Below are positions 25,683 to 33,729 of a stretch of DNA of 64,000 bases, piece after piece. The notes under the pieces are model-generated. The model was not told where the DNA came from, searched no databases, and saw nothing but the letters and a program-made list of their open reading frames with translations. Position 1 is the first letter of the stretch. Every line of letters starts with the position of its first letter. The translations under genes were made by a program, and so were the position numbers. This DNA is from Flavobacteriales bacterium UBA1986 (GTDB lineage Bacteria; Bacteroidota; Bacteroidia; Flavobacteriales_G; Salibacteraceae): contig DDDG01000024.1 of assembly GCA_002336245.1 (NCBI GenBank), forward strand, positions 46,108 through 110,107, read 5' to 3'.

Positions 25683-27113
25683 ATGAGGAGAACGGAAATC
25701 GCCAAAGCAATTGGCGGAGAAAAGATTGGCGATAAGCTAAAAATCATGGGCTGGGTGCGCACCTTCCGGAGTAATCGCTTCATTTCTGTGAACGATGGAA
25801 GCACGATTAAAAACATCCAAGCGGTGGTTGATTTTGAAAACTTCGACGCGGAGCTCCTCAAGAGAATCACAACAGGAGCATCGGTATCCGTCGAAGGATT
25901 GCTCGTAGAATCTCTGGGAAAAGGACAAGCTGTGGAACTTCAAGTCGAAAAGCTGGAGGTTTTAGGCGACAGCGACCCCGATAAATTTCCACTTCAACCG
26001 AAAAGGCATTCACTAGAATTCTTGCGCGAAAACGCACACTTGCGTGCACGAACCAACACCTTCAGTGCAGTATTTAGAATTCGTCATGCCGTGGCCTATG
26101 CCATCCACAAATATTTCAACGACGAAGGTTTTTACTACATCCACGCACCCATCATCACCGGATCTGACGCCGAAGGAGCTGGGGAAATGTTTGCCGTGAC
26201 CAACTTCGATCTCGAAAACCCACCGAAAAAAGATGGGGAAATCGATTACTCTCAAGACTTCTTTGGAAAAAAAACCAACCTGACAGTGAGTGGGCAGCTG
26301 GAAGCAGAACTAGCAGCCCTAGCGCTTTCTAAAGTCTACACTTTTGGGCCAACCTTCAGAGCAGAAAACTCCAACACGAGTAGGCACCTAGCCGAGTTCT
26401 GGATGATTGAACCTGAAGTTGCTTTCGCCGACATCCTAGACAATATGGACTTAGCCGAAGGCTTCTTGAAATACGTGATCAAACACGTATTGAAGCATTG
26501 CAAGGATGACCTAGAGTTCCTCGAGCAAAGAAAACAACAGGAAGAAAAAGGACTCCCAGAAGCGCAGAGAAGTGAGCTCGACCTCATCGAGAGCTTGAAT
26601 TTTGTAAGTGAAAATGACTTCGTCCGCTTAACTTATACTGAAGCAATTGATATTCTAAGAAACAGCAAGCCCAACAAAAAGAAAAAATTCCAATACCTCA
26701 TCGACGAGTGGGGGGCTGACTTGCAGAGTGAGCACGAACGGTTCCTTGTGGAGAAGCATTTCAAGAAACCGGTAATCCTTTACAATTACCCGAAAGAGAT
26801 TAAGGCTTTCTATATGCGCATGAACGACGACAATAAGACTGTTGCTGCCATGGACATTCTTTTCCCAGGAATTGGGGAAATCGTTGGTGGCTCACAACGG
26901 GAAGAGCGTTTGGAAGTGCTGAAAACTAAAATGGCGGAGTTCGACATCCCCGAAGACGAAATGTGGTGGTATCTTGACACCAGAAAATATGGAACAGTTG
27001 TTCACTCTGGGTTTGGCCTAGGATTTGAAAGGCTGGTATTGTTCATTACAGGAATGGGGAATGTACGCGATGTGATTCCTTTCCCAAGAACACCAAAAAA
27101 CGCAGAATTTTAG
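25683..27113 (+). CDS. asnS: Asparaginyl-tRNA synthetase
   Basis: A class IIb aminoacyl-tRNA synthetase of 476 residues that charges tRNA-Asn with asparagine. The anticodon-binding OB fold (KIMGWVRTFRSNRFISVNDGS near 19-39) is followed by the catalytic core: motif 2 FRAENSNTSRHLAEFWMIEPE near 222-242 and motif 3 GFGLGFERLVLFITGM near 445-460. The C-terminal IPFPRTPKNAEF is typical of AsnRS rather than AspRS. I use ATG 25683 (MRRTEIAKAI); the longer frame adds residues with no family support. It is followed after 7 bp by rpoN. Confidence 0.95.
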   Translation: MRRTEIAKAIGGEKIGDKLKIMGWVRTFRSNRFISVNDGSTIKNIQAVVDFENFDAELLKRITTGASVSVEGLLVESLGKGQAVELQVEKLEVLGDSDPDKFPLQPKRHSLEFLRENAHLRARTNTFSAVFRIRHAVAYAIHKYFNDEGFYYIHAPIITGSDAEGAGEMFAVTNFDLENPPKKDGEIDYSQDFFGKKTNLTVSGQLEAELAALALSKVYTFGPTFRAENSNTSRHLAEFWMIEPEVAFADILDNMDLAEGFLKYVIKHVLKHCKDDLEFLEQRKQQEEKGLPEAQRSELDLIESLNFVSENDFVRLTYTEAIDILRNSKPNKKKKFQYLIDEWGADLQSEHERFLVEKHFKKPVILYNYPKEIKAFYMRMNDDNKTVAAMDILFPGIGEIVGGSQREERLEVLKTKMAEFDIPEDEMWWYLDTRKYGTVVHSGFGLGFERLVLFITGMGNVRDVIPFPRTPKNAEF

Positions 27114-27120
27114 GTCGGTC

Positions 27121-28572
27121 ATGTTAAAACAAAACCTGCAACTAAAGCTTCTTCAAAAACTTTCTCCTCAGCAAATTCAGCTGATGAAGTTGCTGCAGGT
27201 ACCTACTGTCGCCATCGAACAGCGTATAAAAGAGGAACTTGAAGTGAACCCCGCTCTTGATGAAGGTCGAGAGGAGCAAGATCAAGACAACGACGAATAC
27301 AACGAAGACGAGTATGGTGAGGTGAGTGAGGCTGAACAAGAGTTCGACTTCAATGAATACATGGACGACGATGTCCCCTCCTACAAAACGTATTCAAACA
27401 ATTCCAGCCCCGACGACCAAGAAAAAAGTGTTCCCATCTCCATAGGCGACACCTTTCAAGAACGATTGGAGAGCCAACTCAACATGCACATCCTTACTGG
27501 TAAGCAAGGCGATTTGGCAAGACACATCATCGGTTCCTTAGATGAATCGGGCTATTTGAGAAGAGAAATCGCTGCCATCGTAGACGACCTTGCCTTCACT
27601 CAAAACATTTATACCGACGAGCGCGCCTTGGAGGACGTATTAAAAATTGTTCAAGGCTTTGACCCGGCTGGTGTAGGTGCTCGTAATCTTAAAGAATGCC
27701 TTGTATTACAATTAGCGAGAAAGACTCATCCAACCATTGAGCAGTACACCGCCAAGGTCATTTTGGAGGAGTGTTTCGACGAATTCACCAAGAAACACTA
27801 CGACAAGATTTGTGCGAAACTTGAAATTGAAGAAGACGACTTATCGGCGGCCTTGGATGAAATCACCAAACTGAATCCAAAACCAGGTAACTCGGCAAGC
27901 GATTCTTACAAACCGGTAGAGCACGTTGTTCCCGACTTCCTTCTAAACGTTGAAGACGGAGAGTTTAACTTGAGTCTCAATCAACGAAATGCGCCGGAGC
28001 TCAAAGTGAGCAAACAGTATTCTGAAATGATGGAGCACTATTCTTCCATCAAGGGTACACCCACCAAGTCCGACAAAGAAGCTGCACAGTTTGTGAAGCA
28101 AAAACTGGACTCCGCAAAGTGGTTCATCGACGCCATCAAGCAGCGCCAGCAGACGCTTCTGAGAACGATGAATACGATCTTGGAATATCAACGCGAGTAC
28201 TTTTTGACTGGTGATGAAACCAAATTGAAGCCGATGATCCTGAAGGACATTGCCGACATCATTCACATGGACATATCCACGGTGAGTAGGGTGGCCAACA
28301 GCAAGTACATCCAAAGTCCCTACGGCACGTTCCTTTTAAAATCCTTTTTCAGCGAATCACTTACCACAACTTCCGGAGAAGAAGTTTCTACTCGAGAAGT
28401 CAAGAAAATTCTTCAAGACCTCATTGAAGCCGAAGAGAAAAAACGCCCGCTCACTGACGAACGTCTTGCGCAATTCCTGAAAGAAAAAGGATACAACATT
28501 GCCCGACGCACCGTGGCAAAATACCGCGAACAACTCAACATTCCTGTAGCACGATTGAGAAAGGAAATCTGA
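27121..28572 (+). CDS. rpoN: RNA polymerase sigma-54 factor
   Basis: Sigma-54 of 483 residues, which directs RNA polymerase to -24/-12 promoters that need an ATPase activator. The glutamine- and leucine-rich region I (NLQLKLLQKLSPQQIQLMKL near 5-24) is followed by an acidic region II (about 45-85), the core-binding domain, a helix-turn-helix (MDISTVSRVANSKYI near 383-397) and the RpoN box ARRTVAKYRE near 461-470. All parts are present. It is co-transcribed with asnS and a PAP2-like gene. No activator gene lies in the window. Confidence 0.95.
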   Translation: MLKQNLQLKLLQKLSPQQIQLMKLLQVPTVAIEQRIKEELEVNPALDEGREEQDQDNDEYNEDEYGEVSEAEQEFDFNEYMDDDVPSYKTYSNNSSPDDQEKSVPISIGDTFQERLESQLNMHILTGKQGDLARHIIGSLDESGYLRREIAAIVDDLAFTQNIYTDERALEDVLKIVQGFDPAGVGARNLKECLVLQLARKTHPTIEQYTAKVILEECFDEFTKKHYDKICAKLEIEEDDLSAALDEITKLNPKPGNSASDSYKPVEHVVPDFLLNVEDGEFNLSLNQRNAPELKVSKQYSEMMEHYSSIKGTPTKSDKEAAQFVKQKLDSAKWFIDAIKQRQQTLLRTMNTILEYQREYFLTGDETKLKPMILKDIADIIHMDISTVSRVANSKYIQSPYGTFLLKSFFSESLTTTSGEEVSTREVKKILQDLIEAEEKKRPLTDERLAQFLKEKGYNIARRTVAKYREQLNIPVARLRKEI

Positions 28573-28573
28573 C

Positions 28574-29188
28574 TTGAGACGCACTGCCTTAATCTTGAGT
28601 TACCTAAGCCACCCTGCCTTTGCTCCGGTGATAGCACTCAGCATTGTACTTACTTCTGAAACTTATGTGTCTGCCAGCCTTGGCCCCGATCTAAAGAGAA
28701 TCGCTTTGGGCCTTACCTTCGTGAACACCTTTGTATTGCCACTCCTATTTCTCTCTGCCCTCAAAAGAATCGGGATAGTCAGCAGTCTGCACCTCGATAA
28801 GCGAAAGGAGAGAATCATTCCCATGGCGATGGGTGTTTTCTTCTATGGATTCAACTTTTACCTTTTTTACAGCACTCAATACCCGCGAATCATTCAGCAA
28901 TTGGCCCTCGCGATGTTTTTGGTTGCTCTACTCAGCTTGCTGATCACCTTCGTAACGAAACTCAGCATCCATGCCGCCGGCATCGCAAGCCTCTTCGGTG
29001 GGTTACTGGCCTTCTCGAAACTCTTCGGCCTAGACCTCTCATTCGTCTTGGTTTTCATTGCCGTTTTAGCGGGTCTGGTAGGTACTTCAAGATTGCTTTT
29101 AGACGCTCACAATGCAAGTGAACTCAGCCTTGGCTATGTACTCGGCTTTGCGGTTTCGTTTTCGGTGGTGTACTTTGGGTGGGCCTAA
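28574..29188 (+). CDS. PAP2-like integral membrane protein
   Basis: A 204-residue protein with about six hydrophobic segments. It carries remnants of the PAP2 phosphatase signature: SIHAAG near 135-140 (motif 2, usually PSGH or SxHxxG) and SRLLLDAHNASELSLG near 173-188 (motif 3, SR-x5-H). Motif 1 (K-x6-RP) is only weakly suggested by HLDKRKERI near 74-82. Known PAP2 proteins dephosphorylate lipids such as undecaprenyl diphosphate. Whether this one is active is uncertain. The start is TTG 28574, one base after the rpoN stop. Confidence 0.68.
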   Translation: MRRTALILSYLSHPAFAPVIALSIVLTSETYVSASLGPDLKRIALGLTFVNTFVLPLLFLSALKRIGIVSSLHLDKRKERIIPMAMGVFFYGFNFYLFYSTQYPRIIQQLALAMFLVALLSLLITFVTKLSIHAAGIASLFGGLLAFSKLFGLDLSFVLVFIAVLAGLVGTSRLLLDAHNASELSLGYVLGFAVSFSVVYFGWA

Positions 29189-29191
29189 GCT

Positions 29192-30067
29192 CTATAGGAA
29201 GTTCTCGAGGTCGTCCATGCGACCGAGGTAGTGCAAATTCCCTTCTTCTTTCATCAATGGCATGAAGCAGGAATACAAATGATCTGTATCGGGCAATCTT
29301 TTCAAGGCCTGAGAAATCAGATTTTTATTGTGTCCTTCCGACTTACTTCCTGAATAGAAAGTGACAACATAATCGGGCTTGAGGTGCTTCCCGGCTGTAA
29401 CAACATCCTCAAAAGGAACGTTTTGGCCGAGGTAATAAACTCGATGATTTCGAAGCTTAATGAGGTAATAAGAAATAAGTAAACCAAGTTCATGGAATTC
29501 CTCCTCATGCAGATAGAGTAAGAAGGTTTTTTGAGGGTTTTCTGGCGCTTCAATTCGATCAATTTCCGCGATTACTTTTTGACGAATCAAATGGGTGATG
29601 AAATGCTCTTGGGCAGGATTGATTTCATCCATGTTCCACATCAAGCCCACTTTGTAAAGAAAGGGGTAAAGTACTTTTTTGTATGCTTCAGAGAACCCTA
29701 GACGCTCCGAAGCTTTCTTAAATATTTTATTGAAGGCGGCTTCATCGAAATCAATCATGGCCACAATCAAATTCTTAATGAACATGTCGGCTTGCGCATC
29801 ATGTTCCTTCAATTCGTTCTGGTAACTGCTAAACAAATGATCTTTAAACTCGCCCGGCTTAAGCTTGGCTATTTTGGAGATTTTCATTCCTCCATTCAGC
29901 AGAACTGTGATGTTCAGCAACTTACGCAGCTCATCATCGGAATAGAACCGGATGTTTGTCTCGGTACGTTCAGGAATGATGAGATCGTAACGCTGTTCCC
30001 AGATACGTAGAGTTCCGGCTTTCACGCCGCTCAACTTTTCTAAATCTTTTATCGAGTACTTGCCCAT
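29192..30067 (-). CDS. MerR-type regulator with B12-binding domain (CarH/LitR-like)
   Basis: A 291-residue regulator. The N-terminal MerR helix-turn-helix covers residues 1-70 (LEKLSGVKAGTLRIWEQRY near 9-27). A helical domain then contains W-x9-EH (MWNMDEINPAQEH near 140-152). The cobalamin-binding Rossmann-like domain contains EFHELG near 188-193, the E/DxHxxG motif that supplies the lower His ligand. Both motifs are hallmarks of adenosylcobalamin photoreceptors such as CarH, which repress carotenoid genes in the dark. No carotenoid gene is nearby. The gene is divergent from uvrC, a DNA repair gene, with 84 bp between them. Light sensing is inference. Confidence 0.85.
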   Translation of the reverse strand: MGKYSIKDLEKLSGVKAGTLRIWEQRYDLIIPERTETNIRFYSDDELRKLLNITVLLNGGMKISKIAKLKPGEFKDHLFSSYQNELKEHDAQADMFIKNLIVAMIDFDEAAFNKIFKKASERLGFSEAYKKVLYPFLYKVGLMWNMDEINPAQEHFITHLIRQKVIAEIDRIEAPENPQKTFLLYLHEEEFHELGLLISYYLIKLRNHRVYYLGQNVPFEDVVTAGKHLKPDYVVTFYSGSKSEGHNKNLISQALKRLPDTDHLYSCFMPLMKEEGNLHYLGRMDDLENFL

Positions 30068-30139
30068 CTGTAGTGTGTTTCAAACTCTTTAACAGACATG
30101 AGGCCTATTGGTTCGTTCCAAGCCATTTTTATTTCGACT

Positions 30140-30147
30140 TATGTTTG
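30140..30147 (+). promoter_or_regulatory. -7 box of uvrC, 4 nt before the start codon
   Basis: TATGTTTG is an exact TAnnTTTG match with only AAGA between it and the GTG start at 30152. Transcription would begin at or next to the start codon, giving a leaderless mRNA. The -33 region is poor, so an activator may be needed. Confidence 0.45.
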
Positions 30148-30151
30148 AAGA

Positions 30152-31948
30152 GTGAATAGCCAACTCAAAGAAAAAGTTCAAAATCTTCCGCAGAAACCTG
30201 GAGTCTACCAGTACTTCGACGCCGAGGGAACCATCATCTATGTTGGAAAGGCCAAGCGTCTCAAAAATCGGGTTAGTTCGTATTTTAATAAAGACAAGCA
30301 TCAATCAGGAAAGAAGGCTCTTTTAGTTCGCAAAATTGTCGATCTCAAGTTCATTCTAGTGAACACTGAGTACGAGGCTTTGCTGTTGGAGAATTCACTG
30401 ATCAAAAAATACAAACCTCGCTACAACATCCAATGGCGCGACGATAAAAGTTATCCCTATATCTGTATAAAAAAGGAACGCTTCCCACGCATCTTTGCTA
30501 CGCGCCAGATGGTAAAAGACGGCTCGCTCTATTTCGGTCCTTACGCTTCCGCCAAAATGATGCACGCCATGCTCGACTTGATTCGGAAGCTGCATAAATT
30601 CAGGACATGCAGCTTAAACCTTTCGGACGAAAACATCCAAGCCAAAAAATTCAAAGTTTGCCTCGAGTATCAAATAGGCAATTGCTTGGGCCCTTGCGAG
30701 GGTCTTCAATCGATCGCAGACTACGACCAAAGTGTTGAAAACGTCAAAAAACTACTGAAAGGAAGCGTCTCGGATTTGATCTCTGAGTACAAAACTGAGA
30801 TGAAAACCGCCGCTGAAACCATGCTCTTTGAACGGGCCAATGAAATGAAGGAACGGGTAGAAATGCTCGAGCATTTTCGTGAGCGAAGTGTTGTTGTGCA
30901 CCCAAACATTGACGATGTAGACGTTTTTGCTCTAGAGCAAGACGATAAGTTCGCCTACGCCGCATTTCTAAAAATCGTGAAAGGGGCCATCATCCAATCG
31001 CACACTTTAGAGATGCGTAAAAACGCCACTGAAAATGCCCAAGAGCTTTTGATCTCGGCTGTCATTGAATTGAGAAATCGCTTTAAAAGCACTGCCAAGG
31101 AAATCTTTTTGCCTTTTGAAACTGGTGTTGAACTTCCCGAAGTGAAGAGTTTTGTCCCTCAACGTGGAGACAAAAGAAAGCTCCTCTTCCTGGCGAAGAA
31201 GAACGCGATGCAATTCATGAAAGATCGGCACCGCAAACAAGAGCAAGTTGATCCCGACCGAAGATCAAATCGAATTTTGACTGGTCTGCAAAAGGATCTC
31301 AACATGAAAGAACTTCCATATCACATTGAGTGTTTCGATAATTCAAATTTTCAAGGAAGCAATCCGGTAGCTGCTTGTGTAGTTTTTAAAAATGCCAAGG
31401 CCTCTAAAAAGGATTACCGCCACTTCAACATAAAGACGGTTGTTGGTCCAGACGATTTCGCATCCATGACAGAAGTTGTTTTTCGGAGATACAAAAGGCT
31501 GCTGGCCGAGAAACAAGATCTTCCGCAACTGATTGTCATCGATGGTGGTAAGGGCCAGCTTTCAGCAGCATACGAGAGCTTAGTTGAGCTGGGTCTTGAG
31601 AAGAAAATTTCAATCATAGGAATAGCCAAGAAGCTCGAAGAAATATTCATTCCCTTTGAAAGCATTCCTTTATACATCGATAAAAAATCAGAATCCCTCA
31701 AACTGATTCAAATGCTAAGGAACGAGGCGCACCGATTTGGAATCACACATCATCGAAATCAGCGAAGCAAATCGAGTCTTAAGTCGGGCTTAACAGAGAT
31801 CAAGGGCATTGGTGAATCCACTTCAACGGAATTGCTGCGGAAATTTAAGTCCTTAAAGCGCGTGAAGGAAGCCAGCATCGAAGAGCTGACGGAACTTATA
31901 GGACCATCAAAGGCTAAAATTGTACACAAAAGCTTGCATACAAAATAG
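30152..31948 (+). CDS. uvrC: Excinuclease ABC subunit C
   Basis: UvrC of 598 residues, the dual-incision nuclease of nucleotide excision repair. The GIY-YIG domain (KPGVYQYFDAEGTIIYVGKA near 15-34) makes the 3' cut. The UVR domain (ETMLFERANEMKERVEML near 225-242) contacts UvrB. The RNase H-like domain (ECFDNSNFQGSNPVAACVVF near 391-410) makes the 5' cut. The C-terminal helix-hairpin-helix is present (GLTEIKGIGESTSTELLRKF near 547-566). The start is GTG 30152, which fits the family N-terminus. Confidence 0.95.
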   Translation: MNSQLKEKVQNLPQKPGVYQYFDAEGTIIYVGKAKRLKNRVSSYFNKDKHQSGKKALLVRKIVDLKFILVNTEYEALLLENSLIKKYKPRYNIQWRDDKSYPYICIKKERFPRIFATRQMVKDGSLYFGPYASAKMMHAMLDLIRKLHKFRTCSLNLSDENIQAKKFKVCLEYQIGNCLGPCEGLQSIADYDQSVENVKKLLKGSVSDLISEYKTEMKTAAETMLFERANEMKERVEMLEHFRERSVVVHPNIDDVDVFALEQDDKFAYAAFLKIVKGAIIQSHTLEMRKNATENAQELLISAVIELRNRFKSTAKEIFLPFETGVELPEVKSFVPQRGDKRKLLFLAKKNAMQFMKDRHRKQEQVDPDRRSNRILTGLQKDLNMKELPYHIECFDNSNFQGSNPVAACVVFKNAKASKKDYRHFNIKTVVGPDDFASMTEVVFRRYKRLLAEKQDLPQLIVIDGGKGQLSAAYESLVELGLEKKISIIGIAKKLEEIFIPFESIPLYIDKKSESLKLIQMLRNEAHRFGITHHRNQRSKSSLKSGLTEIKGIGESTSTELLRKFKSLKRVKEASIEELTELIGPSKAKIVHKSLHTK

Positions 31949-31959
31949 ACCAAAGAGTC

Positions 31960-32625
31960 TTAATCTGCCGCGACTCTCTTTGCTTTTCTCTTGCCATCCA
32001 CTTTCCGCTGCCAATAAACAATCACAGGCACAAATAGTAAAGTTGGCCCCAGCCAAGTCACTAAATTCGGTAGGAACGCGAGAGCGGTAACACAAAATGC
32101 CGTGAATGTGGCAATGTAGCCGCCGATCATTCCCCCGATGTGTTTCTTCAACCAAACTTTGTAAGTAACCTTTTCCTTTCTCAGAGTAAGAATGTTTTGA
32201 ATCGACCCTGCCAGCCCCACTCCTCCAAACACAAAACAAATGGTAGCAAAAGAGAAAGAATTGTTTCTCGCCAAGAGATAAAAACCAAAAGCGATCAAGC
32301 CCAGATTGAAAGCAAAAGAAACCCAGTGCAGAGCCTTGTCCCAAAAGTTTTGCTTCTCACGGCGCATAAACTTATAGGCTTGTTTTCCTGAAAGCACCAA
32401 ATAGTATGAGAACACCCCAACTAAAAATAGGAATATGAGTTTGCCAATAATTGCGAGCAGGATCGCCGATGCAAATACGGCCGTCATTGACCAGAAATAC
32501 CATTGACCAATGCGCTTGTGTTTTGCCGTTCCCTTTTCTAAGATCATGGCTAGACTACCTGTGAATAAGCTGCTGAAGCCTGCCGTTACATGAAGTACTA
32601 AAAGTGTGTTTTTCAAGACTTCCAT
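31960..32625 (-). CDS. DUF2306-like integral membrane protein
   Basis: A 221-residue protein with about seven hydrophobic segments and the pattern LLVLHVTAGFSSLFTGSLAM near 9-28, GTAKHKRIGQWYFWSM near 32-47, and HIGGMIGGYIATFTAF near 163-178. It resembles DUF2306 membrane proteins of unknown function. It is the gene just downstream of the membrane-bound LytTR regulator. A promoter and a two-turn direct repeat upstream suggest that the regulator controls it. Confidence 0.72.
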   Translation of the reverse strand: MEVLKNTLLVLHVTAGFSSLFTGSLAMILEKGTAKHKRIGQWYFWSMTAVFASAILLAIIGKLIFLFLVGVFSYYLVLSGKQAYKFMRREKQNFWDKALHWVSFAFNLGLIAFGFYLLARNNSFSFATICFVFGGVGLAGSIQNILTLRKEKVTYKVWLKKHIGGMIGGYIATFTAFCVTALAFLPNLVTWLGPTLLFVPVIVYWQRKVDGKRKAKRVAAD

Positions 32626-32649
32626 AGTGTTCTAGTTTAAATTCGAAAA

Positions 32650-32680
32650 CGAATCTAAGCTGGTACAACTAAGCCTGAAA
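32650..32680 (-). promoter_or_regulatory. Candidate promoter of the DUF2306-like gene
   Basis: On the minus strand TTTC at 32677-32680, a 19-bp spacer, then TAGATTCG at 32650-32657 (7/8 to TAnnTTTG). A short inverted repeat ATTCG-AAAA-CGAAT at 32641-32654 overlaps the -7 box and transcript start. Both elements are one base from consensus, as expected of an activated promoter. Confidence 0.42.
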
Positions 32681-32726
32681 ATTCTTGGTAAGAAGAGCGG
32701 ATTTTTGGTGCGATTGTACAGCCTGT

Positions 32727-32760
32727 GGGACGAAAGGCAATCATAAGGGACGAACAGCAA
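32727..32760 (-). promoter_or_regulatory. Direct repeat, candidate LytTR binding site
   Basis: Two 14-bp copies, GGGACGAAAGGCAA (32727-32740) and GGGACGAACAGCAA (32747-32760), differ at two positions and are 20 bp apart start to start, close to two helical turns. LytTR domains are known to bind pairs of direct repeats with this period. The site lies between the LytTR gene and the DUF2306-like gene, about 47 bp upstream of the latter's -33 box. Confidence 0.5.
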
Positions 32761-32774
32761 GGGCTGGCGTATAA

Positions 32775-33635
32775 CTAGGGTCGGATTAAAGCGCGAAATT
32801 CTTCCACCTTTTGACGTGAAACCGGAACGTTCAAATCAGTTCCGCCAATATTCAAGCTGTATCCTGCCGAGTTGCCGCTGATGTTTTCCACGCAATCGAG
32901 GTTCACGACGTAGGTTCTATGGCAGCGAAAAAAGGAAGGGTGACCCTGAAGAGTCTCTTCCATGCGTTTCATGGAATTCCGCATAACTTGACGATCGAAT
33001 CCATGTTCAATTCGAATATAGAGGTCAACATAATTGTTCGTCGATTCAAGAAAGAGCAGATCATTGAGATTTACCTCCAAACGATCTTTTCCGTTCTCTG
33101 CAACAAATTCGATCAAGTCTTCATCCTTTTGACTGCCTTCTTTTTTCACTTGAAACTGACTGTTCATCTGCTGAGCTTCAGCTAGGTTCTTCTTCAACCT
33201 TCGAATCTGACTCAGAAAAATAACCAAGGTTAAGGGGATGCTTCCAACAGCAATGGTGATGAAGAATATGGCGGCAAAGTTTTGAACATTAAAGTGATCT
33301 CCGAATAGAAAGAGATTGTACGTCCAGTTACCAATGGCAATGGTTCCAAAGTTCCATAGGCTCCAGATGATCTCCTTCCAAATGACCCAGTTCTCCTCTT
33401 TAAAACCGAACATTTGGAACAACAACCAATTCAAATGCATGATTGAAAATGTCACCATAGAATAGCCCAAGGTAATCGGAAGGATTTTTTCCGCTTGAAT
33501 GCCATCCATGCCAAAGGGCTTAAAAACGAAGAGTAAGCCAAATACAAAGGCCGAGATGATGACCGCTACGCGCAAAAACGAGCGGTAGCTAGTGTCGTAG
33601 CCATAGGGCTCACTAAGTTTTTGGAAAAAATTCAT
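32775..33635 (-). CDS. Membrane-anchored LytTR transcriptional regulator
   Basis: A 286-residue protein with four N-terminal membrane segments (about 20-155), a short coiled-coil linker (RIRRLKKNLAEAQQMNSQFQ-like, about 160-180) and a C-terminal LytTR DNA-binding domain. That domain contains FLESTNNYVDLYI near 205-217, SMKRMEETL near 230 and FFRCHRTYVVNLDCVENI near 245-262. There is no receiver domain, so the membrane part itself may sense the signal, in contrast to LytR/AgrA two-component regulators. It likely acts on the adjacent DUF2306-like gene through the direct repeat at 32727-32760. Confidence 0.88.
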   Translation of the reverse strand: MNFFQKLSEPYGYDTSYRSFLRVAVIISAFVFGLLFVFKPFGMDGIQAEKILPITLGYSMVTFSIMHLNWLLFQMFGFKEENWVIWKEIIWSLWNFGTIAIGNWTYNLFLFGDHFNVQNFAAIFFITIAVGSIPLTLVIFLSQIRRLKKNLAEAQQMNSQFQVKKEGSQKDEDLIEFVAENGKDRLEVNLNDLLFLESTNNYVDLYIRIEHGFDRQVMRNSMKRMEETLQGHPSFFRCHRTYVVNLDCVENISGNSAGYSLNIGGTDLNVPVSRQKVEEFRALIRP

Positions 33636-33729
33636 CTATTGACCTTGGTCCTAAGTCCGTGAAATTAGAGGAAATTATCAAGACTCTTTTCGCACGAATA
33701 ATTCATAATTTCGCCCCGCGATTGCAGCA

